64,000 nucleotides of DNA from Davidsoniella eucalypti (GCA_004009845.1 RMBW01000022.1:248001-312000); one strand, 5' to 3'; shown: positions 24,411 to 35,274, numbered from the stretch's first letter. Numbers and translations are program-made. Notes: generated by a model from the letters alone, not told the origin.

Positions 24411-27400
24411 TCATAAATCGTCAAAGTCATCGTCCCAGCCAAGCTTGGAGTAGATGCTATCATCTTGTGCCGGTGCTAATTCAGGCTGTTCAAAATCCGG
24501 CAGCGGATCGGCGAAAGAAGGCGGCGGCGGAGAGGAAGAGACTGCCATAGCCATAGTCTTCTGTTTCTTTAGAGGGGAGAAGTCCATTTCGATAGCGAAA
24601 GCACGCGCACGCGCTTGTTGGGCCTGTTGAGCGCCTGGATTCAACTTAGCTGCCAGACTACGCGCAATGGCCGAAGCAAACGGCGATGATGCTACTATGG
24701 GCGCAGCAGCAGCTCCAGAAGCAGAAGCTAGGATACTGGGCGTGGCTATGGCAGGGAAAGAGGGGGTGTTGCCGCGAGAAGAGTCGACGCTAGGAGTCAC
24801 GTTTCGAGGGGCCCGCGACGGACTCTTGAACTCAACAGGCTGTCCGGTTTTGCGCACGCCGCCGGACCGCGGGAACAAGAGGCCTTTAATGCCACCTGAG
24901 CGGCGGGCTGACGTCTGCCGCTGAACGGAAGGTGAGAGATCCAGACCACCAACATCTGGAGCATGGGGAGTGCGTAGGTCCATGGCGCGTTGGGCCTGAT
25001 TTGGTGTAGCCTCGAAAGTCATGGATCGCCCAGGATGAGCAGGTGTTTCACCGACGATATCGCCTGACTCTTCATCTTCCTCGGCAATGACGCTGGCCTG
25101 GAAGCTTGGTGCCGCCGCAAAGCTCTTGAAGCGAGGCTTGGCTGGAGTATCTCCAATAACGTCGTTGTCATCATCGTCGTCGTGGTTGCCACCACGGTAT
25201 CCTGGTGCCGGGAAGCTATGCGGGCCAGGCCGGATGGCGCTAGACGGCGGAATGACGTCATAATCATCGTTCATATCATATCCACCGCGCGAGTAGCCTT
25301 GAGTAAAGGAGTGTGATTGAACACTGTGATGTTGCTGGTGTTGAGAGTAGTGTGTATCGAACTGTGGCTGGCTGTGGCGCTGTTGTGGTTTGCCCTGAGT
25401 TTGGTAGTGTCGTTGGGCCTGATGAAATCCAGAGGCATCTCTGTATCGTGGCCGCATCGGAGTTGCTTTGACCACCTGTGGGCTGCTGCTTGGGATCATG
25501 CGCTGTGGCTTCCGGGTCTTTTTAATCTGTGAAAGACCGCTCCCGGTTCTACGCTCGCTCTCATCGCGGATAGATCTACCGGCACTCTCGCGGTTAGGTT
25601 TTCTAATTGCCGAAATGGCGTTTTGGAGTTCTGCCTCGATCTGGGCTTTCTTGCCAGTCTTGGGGTCGTCAAGAATATTGGCTAGACTCTGGCTTCTTGC
25701 TAGGCCTGGAGCCTTCATGAGGCCACTACCATCGAATTTCATGCGGGCTAGAAGCTGGGATTCACTAGCCTCTCGCTTGAGACCAGGCACTTCACGAGGT
25801 TGTGTTGCCATCATGGCTTCGATCATTTGGCTGGGGCCGCGAGACATACTCCGGCGTAATGATTGGCGCTCCTCACGGGCTATAGTACGCTCAAGGGCCT
25901 GGCCAAACGACAAGGCTTTCGATTTAGAGCTGCGTGGCTGAGTAGTGCGTTTAGTGGCCGCGCCCGGTGTTTGCTTCTCTTTCTTAGCCGAAGCTGGTTC
26001 TGCTGGCATATCAGGCTCCTTGTCCTCTTGCCTGTTGCGAGACGGCCTTGTCTTCGGCAGAATAGAAGGCCCTCCGAGCTTTTTGCTGATGCTATCACAG
26101 ACTACAGGGAGACGCTTGGCGAAGAACGGAATGATGACGTCAACGCAAAAGTCCTTGAGCGGTTCAGTTGACAACTCGACCTGCTTGGATGGGTTGGCCG
26201 AATGTTTTGTCAGTTGGGCACTTTCGATAAAGCGAATCTCGTCAGAGATGGTTGATTGCCAGATTCCAAGACGGTCAGCCAGCAGCTCAGCAAGCATAGC
26301 AAGATCTTGTTTCTTGGACTTTTTGGACGACTTTACAGACTCGCTGGCTTCGACAACTTGGCCAGGCAACAGGGGCATGGGCGTTGGCTCCTCAGACTCG
26401 ATCATTTGCTCGAGGGCCAAGGCTTCTAAGATGGCAATAAGTTGGAGCTGAGTCTCCCTGGTTCGTAGCAGTGAAGCGTACGACTTGATATCTGACTCTG
26501 TGATGACCATGCCTTCTTTCAGCTCAGGCATATTGTGACGCCACCATTCGCGAATTCTAGAATCTTCGTATGGATACATGCCATCTTTTCCAAGTTTCAT
26601 TTTGCGGTTGCGACGCTTTTTCGCCCGTTTAGCTACGGCCCCATCGTCACTTTCGTTATAAAATCCCTTCATATCACGGATAATCTCTGGTATCCGGTCA
26701 CGATACTTGCTGTCTATTTGAGTAGTGGTCATGATAAGACTACGCAGAAAGTCAACAAGATCATTCATCTTGCTGTCATCCTGCGTACCGGCCTTGAAGG
26801 CTGCACGGGCTCTAGAGAGCGGACCCTTGGCAAAGTACGTAAGAGGTCCCTATGGGGATTGTTAGCGACACGGCATGTCAATAGCATTGCGAAGGACAAT
26901 AGAGCTTCTGATGTGACTTACCAGTGACTTGTAAAGGGATTCCCAATATTGGGTTCTAATGCCATCAAATATGCTTTCTGACGTAGGAGGGGCATCTGCA
27001 AATGGTAGGCTATCGAAAATAGGAGGGACGGTAGCTGAGGCTGGATCGGTAGGTGGAATAGAGGTAGACAATGGTACAGGAGGTAGGCCAACAACGGACA
27101 ACCCACTTTGTGATTTCGGCTGTGTTCCGTCTGAGTCTGGAGGTGTAATAGAGCCACCAGAAGCTGGCCGGTCTTTGAAGCTACCAGAAATAGAGGGGAT
27201 GATCTCACTAACGGCACGTGATAGTGGCGGCCGCTTGCCCTCTAGTTTGACTTTGTAGGCCGCCTTAGCCTTCTCACGCTCCTTTTCCTTCTCTTCTTGC
27301 CGTATGCGAATCTTCTCGGCTAGCTTCCAGTTACATATAGAAGCCTTCGCAGTGAGTTCAGGCAGTTTAACCCAGTAGCCGATCTGACACATGGCGAAGA

Positions 27401-27958
27401 CTCCTTTGTCACAGGCATCCAAGACAAAGAGCTTCCTTGTCTGTGATACAGCGACAAGGACATGAGGAGTCCCGCTACGACGGGTTTCGAGGTCGACGAT
27501 ACGGACAGACGGCGCAGTGAATCGGCGCGCAGCGTATATTTCAGCGAATGGTGAGTGGAAATCTAGCATAGACAACGCAATGTGCTCGCGCGGCAGGACT
27601 AGGACTGGATATAGATTGTGAGGGACTGGATTTGACGAGGAGCTTTGTGGCTACATGTGATGGTTAGGTTAGCAATTTTACTAAACTAGTCATAGATATC
27701 ATGTCCTCCCACCTTTAGCACAAATGACCTCCCCAGCAGCGCAACTGCGTCATCGGCGTCGGACACTCGTTTGCGCTTGCGACTCTTGCCGTCAAGTAGC
27801 GCATCGGCTTCCTCGTTCTCCTTGCTCTCGTTAAGGTCGAACTGGGCCTGTATAGGCGTCGCTACGGCGCTACTGGCTCTTCTACTCTTAGCATCTCGTG
27901 CATTATCTAAGAAAAGTGGCGGTAGTGAAGGTGATCGAGCTCGCCGAGGAGAGTCCAT
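24411..27958 (-). CDS. SLD3: DNA replication initiation factor Sld3
   Basis: Three exons on the minus strand (27713-27958, 26922-27650, 24411-26849) give 1,137 residues, with all junctions in phase 0. Intron 1 has a weak GTGGGA donor, GCTAAC branch and TGTAG acceptor; intron 2 has GTAAGT. The family is shown by the conserved block around residues 326-480: GPLTYFAKGPLSRAR, then DSKYRDRIPEIIRDM, a basic run AKRAKKRRNRKMK, and MYPYEDSRIREWW, which belongs to the Sld3/Treslin domain that binds Cdc45. The C-terminal half is disordered, with many S/T-P and basic motifs suited to CDK phosphorylation. Sld3 loads Cdc45 onto Mcm2-7 and, once phosphorylated, binds Dpb11 to fire origins. It is divergent from ATP11 and convergent with TRS65. 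It is longer than the yeast protein (668 aa). Confidence 0.88.
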
Positions 27959-28632
27959 CGCGAACTTGGATAGCGAGAGGGGGGTGAATGTCGCAGTGGC
28001 AGGACGTGACGAGGCTGCAAAGAATTAGGCCATGGAGAGGTTCAACGATAGTCCGAGAGAAGGAGAATAGAATGGTGGTGGCAAGATAGGAGTGAGTAGC
28101 TTCGAAACTCCAAAAAGCAAAAGAAGCACAGATATCAAAACAAGCACGGAGGCTAGCTAAAATGTTCAAAGTAGATTCAGGTCGTTCAGGCACAACAGTG
28201 CAGGCACCAACTGAAAGATTGGCTTCACAACACATTAAAGAAAAGCAAGAGCAGGGAAGCTGCAGCAATACCGCACTGAACCCAGACGAGAAAATGCACG
28301 CTTAAGTGCAAGCTTGATTGATGCACGTTGATTTTGATAGCCAGGGTTGCATTTCTTGCTATGGTACAAAAAAATTACTAGAAAAAAAACCATTAAAGTC
28401 GCGTTTTTGACGCGTCGTTCTTTCTCCGATAGCGCTAGAGGCCCCTGTATTAGCCAAACAGGCCTAGGTGACCTAAGAGCTTTATAGTACCCAAACATAT
28501 TTAAGTCACAGCTGGTGGCAGTCGATGACACCTGAAATCAATCACTCATCAATTTTGGCACTTCGAATCGGCAGCCCCTCCAACGACCCCTCCGGCAACC
28601 AACCACCAGACCGATCCGACTAACCCGAGCTA
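27959..28632. promoter_or_regulatory. bidirectional promoter region SLD3 / ATP11
   Basis: 674 bases separate the SLD3 ATG (minus) and the ATP11 ATG (plus). It must hold both promoters. No clear TATA element in the right position was seen, and no coding sequence is supported. Confidence 0.5.
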
Positions 28633-29649
28633 ATGGCCAGCCGAAGCATCGTCTTCCGTCGATTCCTAACCGCCCATCCGCGTCTGGCGCCTTTCGCCGT
28701 ACAACGTCGCTGGGCCGCCGTGCACGATGTCCGATGGCTTGCGACCACACAGGAAAGCCGCACCGTGCTCGAAAAGTATCGCGACAAGCTAATCCAGCGC
28801 GCCAAGAACGAGGGCCTGGAAAACATTGACCAGCTCAAGGCAGCGTATGCCGAAAAGATCACTGAAGTGCGCAAGGCTGACGCTAAGCTACCCGAGGGCG
28901 CCTTGATCGAAGAAGACCAGGCCGTTATCCAGGCCCACTCTGCGGCAAAGCCGGCGCCTACAACAACAAAAGATTCTACTCCAGCATCTCAGAGGGCTAT
29001 CTCGAACGCTTCGGCTAATCGTGCGGCTGCCGGGGCCATCACAAAGAATGCGGCCGGTAAACCTAGATCTAGCGTCAAGTCTCTCGATGACATTCTCGAT
29101 CTTGAAAAGGTGCGTGAGCTGCCAGAGCGGGAACTCACAGCCATCTGGCGTTTACGTCACGCACAAAAGAAAGACTCGCTATGCGCCGTAATCGCCGCCT
29201 CGACGTTCCGCGCCATGGAGTTGGCGGCCCGGCGGGCGCCGCAGTTTGTGCTGCCAGTGCCTCACCCAGACCGGGGCGCGGAGATCCATTTCCTCCAATG
29301 GGTTTTCGACGAGGTCTCTAAGACCAGCACGGTCCTGTTTACCCAGTTGGCAGAATATAAGATGCGTGGAGAGTTTGCTCAACCGCACACCTCAGTCACT
29401 CACCATCTTGACCTAGCGGATGAACGTGGCCTAGTTCTAATGCAGGGCCAGGTGGTTGAGGGCCGTGGTGCCAAGGTCCAGGACGCCCAGTTCTTAGTTA
29501 TGTGTATGCAAAAGTTCTATGGCGCTTGGGAGGGCATAGAGGCCGGAAAAGTAGGCGAAGAGAGACGCAAGTTGCTTGAATATTTTGCAGCTGGAGATTC
29601 GCGCTTCAGCCTAGAGCGCCTAATGGAAGAGACGGAGAGATTGGTCTAA
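28633..29649 (+). CDS. ATP11: F1-ATPase assembly factor 1 (Atp11), mitochondrial
   Basis: A single exon of 338 residues. The N-terminus (MASRSIVFRRFLTAHPR, followed by VQRRWAAV) is rich in Arg, Ser and Ala with no acidic residue, as expected of a mitochondrial presequence. After a low-complexity A/S/T segment (about residues 95-145) the ATP11 domain begins: SLDDILDLEKVRELP, then EIWRLRH-type TAIWRLRHAQKKD, QFVLPVPHP, FLQWVF, TVLFTQLAEYK, and the C-terminal LVLMQGQV. Atp11 is a matrix chaperone that binds the free F1 beta subunit and prevents aggregation before alpha3beta3 assembly. The length is near the family norm. Codon use is GC-richer than in the surrounding spacers. Confidence 0.93.
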   Translation: MASRSIVFRRFLTAHPRLAPFAVQRRWAAVHDVRWLATTQESRTVLEKYRDKLIQRAKNEGLENIDQLKAAYAEKITEVRKADAKLPEGALIEEDQAVIQAHSAAKPAPTTTKDSTPASQRAISNASANRAAAGAITKNAAGKPRSSVKSLDDILDLEKVRELPERELTAIWRLRHAQKKDSLCAVIAASTFRAMELAARRAPQFVLPVPHPDRGAEIHFLQWVFDEVSKTSTVLFTQLAEYKMRGEFAQPHTSVTHHLDLADERGLVLMQGQVVEGRGAKVQDAQFLVMCMQKFYGAWEGIEAGKVGEERRKLLEYFAAGDSRFSLERLMEETERLV

Positions 29650-29794
29650 GAAGGGCCTGGGTCTTGAGATATAGAGAGATCGCATTCATACGACGGATTG
29701 CTTCACCTGTCATTGTACAATATCATCACCACCATAACCACCTTGTATAATACATAACATGCTATCATTTTACCGCTATTCAAGCTAATATGTT

Positions 29795-29927
29795 GAGAAG
29801 TAGGCTGTCATTCACCTTACATTGTATACTAGTATTAGTTCAGGGCTGTGTATCTTAGGATACCGAGGTGCTACATAGCTATCAATAGCTCCATTTCCAC
29901 CTTAATAAAAATGAATCAAAAAAAAAA
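29795..29927 (+). mobile_element. SINE copy 3, 5'-truncated, with 13-bp target duplication
   Basis: This segment matches the 3' third of the SINE at 35275-35682: GAGAAGTAGG, then TTACATTGTATACTAGTATT, GGGCTGTGTATCTTAGGATA, CCGAGGTGCTACAT, CTCCATTTCCACCTT and an A-rich tail. The tRNA-like head is missing. It is flanked by a perfect 13-base duplication AAGCTAATATGTT (29782-29794 and 29928-29940). A 5'-truncated copy ending in an A-tail and bounded by a long target-site duplication is the signature of target-primed reverse transcription by LINE machinery. Confidence 0.88.
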
Positions 29928-30052
29928 AAGCTAATATGTTCAGCAAGACTAACTCGTCATCTTGTGACCTAAAGACCCCAAATCCATCCTTAGCCAAAGC
30001 AGCTATTCTCCAATTTTTCTTGGAGAAAATTGTCTTTGTCAACATCTTCGGG

Positions 30053-30062
30053 CATCATCTGG
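30053..30062. repeat. 10-bp target-site duplication (left) of mini-MULE
   Basis: CATCATCTGG, repeated exactly at 31072-31081 directly outside the other terminal inverted repeat. A 9-11-bp duplication is typical of Mutator-superfamily insertion. Confidence 0.9.
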
Positions 30063-30188
30063 AGTCAGGCTAATTTCACAGTTGAGATTTTAATTTCACA
30101 GTTACGCTAGCCGTATTAGGAAATTCTAGTCACGTGGTGTCCCACGTGACATCGTCGATTACAAGAAATCAAAAATATTTCTTACATC
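30063..30188 (+). repeat. mini-MULE left terminal inverted repeat
   Basis: 126 bases. It contains a tandem motif TAATTTCACAGTT twice and the nested palindromic segment CACGTGGTGTCCCACGTG (30131-30148), with a CACGTG box at each side. It matches the reverse complement of 30946-31071 except at two single positions and the palindrome core. Confidence 0.9.
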
Positions 30189-30255
30189 GCATCACCACTT
30201 CACCACTACTATAAGATTAAACATATGTAATTGAATACTATAAAGCAGTAAAAAT

Positions 30256-30873
30256 CTATGAAGACGATCCCTCACCGTTATTACCTCCTGCTGCGGTACC
30301 ATAGACCTCTGCTCTCGCCCTCCCGATCTCATTATAGATGCCTTTGCGTATGAAGTTGGCGTCTGTGGTCTGCTTTAGATATGTAGATATCTGGAGAGGG
30401 CGTACACCTGCACGCACAAGGTCCCTGATTTTTGTTTTTTCTTCTGCATTAAACTTGCGGAGGATCGGGTGAGAAACTATGTGCTCGCTAGGTTCATGGT
30501 TGTGCTGTAAACAGCGCGCGTCACGACGGTACCGAACAGCCCATGTATTCTCACCAAGCTCGCATGCCAGAATAGAAAAAAGACAGCTAGTTGCCCGAGA
30601 CGAGCTTTTACGTATAGACGGTTTTGTACGTGTGTTAAGCTTGCCATGCCGATCACAGCCATAGACCACTGATTTCATACCACCATTGGTGTAAGAAGAC
30701 ACAGTTGAAAAGACGTACCCACGTACAGAAGCCCATGCATTAATGCCTTGGAAAAGTGCCTCTCGAGAGTGGTAGTGTATTGTTGGAGGAGGGGCAAGCT
30801 GTATAACAGGGGCGTCTGTGGTATCTATACCATTAGATAGCCCTTTATCCATAGATGATGATGATGATGCCAT
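30256..30873 (-). CDS. FAR1-type (WRKY-GCM1) zinc-finger DNA-binding protein of mini-MULE
   Basis: 205 residues, single exon, ATG at 30871-30873. After a Ser-rich start (MASSSSSMDKG), the FAR1-type domain begins near residue 34 (HSREALFQGINAWASVRGY). The likely zinc ligands are Cys73 (YGCDRHG), Cys97 (TSCLFS) and the HNH pair His124/His126 (LQHNHEPS), giving the C-C-H-H spacing of the FAR1/WRKY-GCM1 class. A helical segment follows (KTKIRDLVRAGVRPLQISTYL), like the helix-turn-helix seen after this domain in MULE proteins. In full-length fungal MULE transposases a DDE domain follows; here the protein stops after a G/N/S tail. Function is inferred: it may bind the element's inverted repeats, or act as a repressor or accessory factor for a transposase elsewhere. 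The complete TIRs and duplication around it argue that it is element-borne. Confidence 0.8.
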   Translation of the reverse strand: MASSSSSMDKGLSNGIDTTDAPVIQLAPPPTIHYHSREALFQGINAWASVRGYVFSTVSSYTNGGMKSVVYGCDRHGKLNTRTKPSIRKSSSRATSCLFSILACELGENTWAVRYRRDARCLQHNHEPSEHIVSHPILRKFNAEEKTKIRDLVRAGVRPLQISTYLKQTTDANFIRKGIYNEIGRARAEVYGTAAGGNNGEGSSS

Positions 30874-30945
30874 TGTGGTGTGTGTAGAAAATAAAAGAGT
30901 AGGGTGGTGAAGGTTTTCATCATCGTGAGACTATAATAGGGGGGG

Positions 30946-31071
30946 GATGTAAGAAATATTTTTGATTTCTTGTAATCGACGATGTCACGTGGTGTCCCAC
31001 GTGACTAGAAGTTCCTAATACGGCTAGCGTAACTGTGAAATTAAAATCTTAACTGTGAAATTAGCCTGACT
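30946..31071 (-). repeat. mini-MULE right terminal inverted repeat
   Basis: 126 bases, inverted copy of 30063-30188. The inner palindrome reads CACGTGGTGTCCCACGTG on the plus strand in both repeats, so this 18-base core lies in the same rather than opposite orientation. Confidence 0.9.
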
Positions 31072-31081
31072 CATCATCTGG
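31072..31081. repeat. 10-bp target-site duplication (right) of mini-MULE
   Basis: CATCATCTGG, identical to 30053-30062. Confidence 0.9.
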
Positions 31082-32819
31082 AATTGTGCTGCTTAGTCAT
31101 CAAACACAAACCCGCAAGCGGAGTTATAGGAGCTGTCCTCTGCCAACCCTCATCAGACTAGTGCCTTTCCAAATTGGAATTTGAAGCTACCCCAGGTTTC
31201 AGTGGGTTTTCAAGAGAATATGTACCGATGATGAGGAAGCAGTCAGCACCTTCCTCGTTGTTCACCTACCGAGTTGGTCACTCAACCTTGCGTTGTTTCT
31301 GCTTTTTACTGAAGAGACAAGCCAGAGACAAATAAAGACAAATTTTATGTGCCTTGCTTTGGCTCTTATATTATCATACATGTCCTCCAATGATTGGCTT
31401 AGACTGACGATAGCCTTCTGAATTATCTCATCGCATCTCGATCCGTGCACTGGCCTGTGGCACGTTTTTGATGCATGTGAATAATATAAAGCCCCGCATC
31501 ATCTATCTTGCTCTATTCTCTATTGGCCCGTGTTTCTACTTGGCTGCAGACCGCTTTGGAGAATCCAACTCTGCGCCATGGTCTATCCATGAGTGGTCTA
31601 TCCATGAGTACCAGGTAGACAACGAATATCACATTTTGAAGCTTGCCTTGCCGTAGAACCGATGCCAGTTACTACTATTTTTGAATACAGGCCTTCCAGA
31701 AGCCCATAGTCACATAACGTGGCCGGTTAACTTGGCTCCAGACCAGGCTCTCTTCCAGCTATCAAATAGCCTAAGCCTCGGCTCGCTGTTCCTTCGGCAT
31801 ATCCATCCGAACTCGCGAGGCAATGCAGTTTCTAGGGTTCGCCGATCTACTCGGGATTAGTGCGTTTTCAAGTCCATCAAAGTCCATCCATATCCACGCA
31901 CATCTCGGGCATCTCGCGAGCCTCTGGTATCCGGTCGTTATAATCTCTCTGCTCATATATCTACCACATCCGCACAGTAATATGTTGCTATCGTGGCTTA
32001 CCCACCTTCAACGTAGCATGATTCGCCAGTCTATTATCATTTTTGCCATTGTCTTAAGCATGCATACATATCTATATAACATGCGCATTTCCTGCCGAAG
32101 ATCTCGCTAACGCGGTAGATTTCATGATTAATGCTTAAATTGGTATTTCTCGGCAACTAAATGTCTACATGTCCAACTGGGCTGCGTAGTGGTCAGCATA
32201 CCATAATTCTCACCTGACAAGAAGGTATTTTTTACTCTTGTAGATATACATATATAGTCGTTTTTGGATTCTTCACCCTACTTCATTCTCCACTCACTAG
32301 ATAAACGATGCCAGACAAGACCCTTTTACATTTTCGTGGCTTATTCTTACAAATTAGAAACTATACAGATGTACATACAGCCTCGGCTTTACCTCACTAT
32401 AAACGTACATCAAGAATTGCCCCGAGAGAAAGCTACACTAGCCACTGAAGCTTGCCACGAATCACCGTGACAGAAATGATAAGAAGATGGTTCTACCATT
32501 ATCATAGCCCGCTTCCATTCTCCAACTGACCCTGGATCCTTCATTGCTTGCTAGTCTTGTTTCGGTCCCGATGCACTCATTGCTATCGTTAAATTCAGGT
32601 CATTAACTTACTTGGTCTTCTCCTAGCTTCTCTAGCTTTTGGAGTGAAATTACTCCATACATGCTCAAATATCGCCTGCTCCCATATTTTGAGCTTTCGA
32701 TTATCTCTTTCTACAAATGTTCTATCTCTTCACTCCAACAAGCCTTCATATTCCACACACCAGTGTTTTCCATCCTCTATTTCACAATACAACATACTCA
32801 AATCTCTACGGCTGTTCCC
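31082..32819. other. intergenic region upstream of CoA-ligase gene
   Basis: About 1.7 kb without a supported gene. A 15-base motif TGGTCTATCCATGAG is repeated head to tail near 31579-31608. The final 200 bases before the ATG at 32820 are pyrimidine-rich, as expected of a fungal promoter and leader. Open frames here (up to about 95 codons) have no family support. Confidence 0.5.
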
Positions 32820-34792
32820 ATGCCTTTCAAATCCGTCTTCGCCGAACCAAATATACCGGATGTCGACTTATGGTCGTATTTCTTCAAATATAGGCAGAAA
32901 CCCTATTCTGATGATCATAGTACGTATTCTCGCTTTTTGTTTTCTAGAAAAAAAAATTGCCTACCTTTTTAGATCCGTTGGCTATATGTTTAATCCCGCT
33001 ATAGTTGCATTGTTACGTCTAAGAATACAAACGCCAATTTTTATATTCCGCTTTCGTTGCTAACCCTATATATAGTTATACTCCGTAACCCTGATAATAA
33101 TAACGTCTACACTTGGGCTGATGCAAAGAGATTGAGTATCAAGTTGGGAAAAGCTCTAAGATGTCGATATGGCCTCCATAAAGGCTCTCGCTGTGGTTTC
33201 TTTGCCCCGAACCACATTGACACTAGCATCTTAACATGGGCCGTACTTTGGACCGGAGCCACATCATGCCCGGCTAATCCGCTATACACCGTCTCCGAAC
33301 TTACACACCAACTTAAAGATGCGCAAGTAGAAGTTATTTTTACCATCAAGGAATTGCTGCCAACAGTGGTTGCAGCAGCGACAAAAGTTGGCATTCCAGA
33401 GGCCAACATTATACTTATGGGTGACGAACGTGATACCAAATTTGAGCACTGGACAACTCTCGAGGCTACTGGAGACTACCACAACTCTGAGCAGGGCGTA
33501 GTTATACCGTCAAAAGACTTTGCATTTGTCGTGTACAGCTCTGTAGGTTATAAATTGGCATGTACGGTCTCATAGAAACATACTAACAATAACTAGGGCA
33601 CAACCGGTCTGCCAAAAGGTGTGGCACTAACGCACCGCAATATCATGGCAAATATCACGCAGATGCTTCAGCTAGAATGGAGGTCATGTAGTGCTGACGT
33701 AGACAAGACGTTGGGCATCCTACCATTCTACCACATCTACGTAAGCAATAGAGAAACCTAGCATTGTACTATCACTAGAGAAATGTTATTAACAATCACA
33801 TAGGGATTAACGGTTGTTTTGCTCGGGTCCGTCACCATGGGTATTGAAGTTATTGTGAACGGCCGCTTCGATCTCGAACGAACATGTCAGATCATCCAGG
33901 ACCACAAGGTGACTCTGATATTCGTACCGCCGCCTATAATTCTCGCTCTCACCAAGCATCCCATCGTCGACAAGTACGATCTCTCATCGCTACGCTTCCT
34001 CAACTCCGGAGCGGCCCCGCTGACCCGGGAGCTAGCCGAGGGGCTCTGGGATCGGTTGAAAATCCCGACCAAGCAAGGCTATGGTCTGTCCGAGACCAGC
34101 CCAGTTCTCACCCTGCAGTTGCCAGAAGAATGGGGCAAGTTTGTTGGTTCGATAGGTCGACTAGTGCCCGGCGTCGAGGCCAAGATTGTCGACGAAAATG
34201 GAAAGGAGGTGGCCGATGGAGAGCCAGGAGAGTTCTTGGTCAAGGGACCAAATGTCTTTTCTGGCTATCTGAACATGCCACAGTTGACATCGGAAATCTT
34301 CACTGAGGATGGATTCTTCAAGACTGGCGATATCGTCTACAAGAACAAGCATGACATGATTTATGTCACCGATCGTGCCAAAGAGCTGATCAAGTATAGT
34401 GAGTTCCCATCAACCTTTGCCGTATACACATCCTTTAGTAACTCGATACTGACTAGTTATATTCAGAGGGCTTCCAAGTCGCCCCCGCCGAGCTCGAGGG
34501 CCTTCTTCTCGGACGGCCCGACATCATCGATGCCTGTGTCATCGGCATCATGGACCATTCCCAAGCCACCGAAGTCCCGCGAGCATACATTGTCGTACGG
34601 CCCGGAGTTCAAGCAAACGATGCTTTGGCTGCTGAAGTTCAGGAATGGTTGGCTTCAAAAGTTGCTCCTTACAAAAAACTGCGTGGTGGTATTCGTTGGG
34701 TTGATGAAATTCCCAAATCGGGAGCCGGAAAGATCTTGAGACGTATCATCAAGGATATGGCGAAAATGGAAGAGACAACTGCGAAGCTATAA
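32820..34792 (+). CDS. 4-coumarate-CoA ligase-like acyl-CoA synthetase (AMP-binding), peroxisomal
   Basis: Five exons (32820-32919, 33076-33542, 33597-33740, 33804-34398, 34467-34792) give 543 residues. All introns are GT..AG and all junctions keep the frame (e.g. YSS-GTTGLPKG). ANL-superfamily motifs are in order: the phosphate loop SSGTTGLPKG near 188-199, YGLSETSP in the middle, the adenine-binding GEFLVKGPNVFSGY, FFKTGDI, KGFQVAPAELE near 436, and the catalytic Lys in SGAGK near 524. The C-terminus AKL is a PTS1-type peroxisome signal. It resembles fungal 4CL-like ligases that activate aromatic or fatty acids to CoA esters via an adenylate; the exact substrate cannot be told. It stands alone between mobile elements, with no biosynthetic neighbours. 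Confidence 0.9.
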
Positions 34793-35263
34793 AGTGAATA
34801 TCTTCATCTTTGGAATTGCCCAGTGAAGATGAGATGAATTTGGGCGATCTCATACATACTCAACAAGAATAGCATAGATACTTTGTATAAGTTCATTGCA
34901 ACGTCTTTTTTCACCAAGTCTATCATCCATCGTCTTTCAATACTACGTAACAGGCAATACAACACCGTCATTCATGCAAAACTAGATCTCAACCATGGTA
35001 GAGGTTAATACAAGCAATCTATAGGCCACCATTTATGTTCGAAAACGCTCGTGATGTTGTCTCTAATGTCACCTTGTGCGATTTGATTTGATTTGATTAT
35101 GGTAACGTACCTAAATCACTAAGATCATACGACGCCGGATTGGCTACCGGACAGGTATTTAAAGTCGTACTCAAGTCGGGAGGGTCGTAGGAGGGAATGT
35201 TATATCACCTTGTGCGGAGGTTGTATCTAATGTATCAAGCCGGCCGATCTTGCACTATAATAG
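34793..35263. other. intergenic region downstream of CoA-ligase gene
   Basis: 471 bases between the stop codon and the duplication flanking the SINE. It holds no supported gene. It contains a short repeat TTTGATTTGATTTGAT near 35080-35097. Confidence 0.5.
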
Positions 35264-35274
35264 GAATACAAGCT

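Larger units (their letters stand above)
30063..31071 (-). mobile_element. compact Mutator-like element (mini-MULE) with FAR1-domain ORF
   Basis: A 1,009-bp element bounded by 126-bp terminal inverted repeats (30063-30188 and 30946-31071) starting AGTCAGGCTAATTTCACAGT, and flanked by a perfect 10-bp duplication CATCATCTGG. The only gene inside is a 205-codon minus-strand ORF encoding a FAR1/WRKY-GCM1-type zinc-binding domain; no transposase (MULE) domain is present. Only about 70 bases separate each inverted repeat from the ORF. The repeats differ at two isolated bases plus a six-base palindrome core, so insertion or last homogenisation was recent. Without a transposase it is non-autonomous, yet it keeps an intact ORF. 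Confidence 0.9.
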
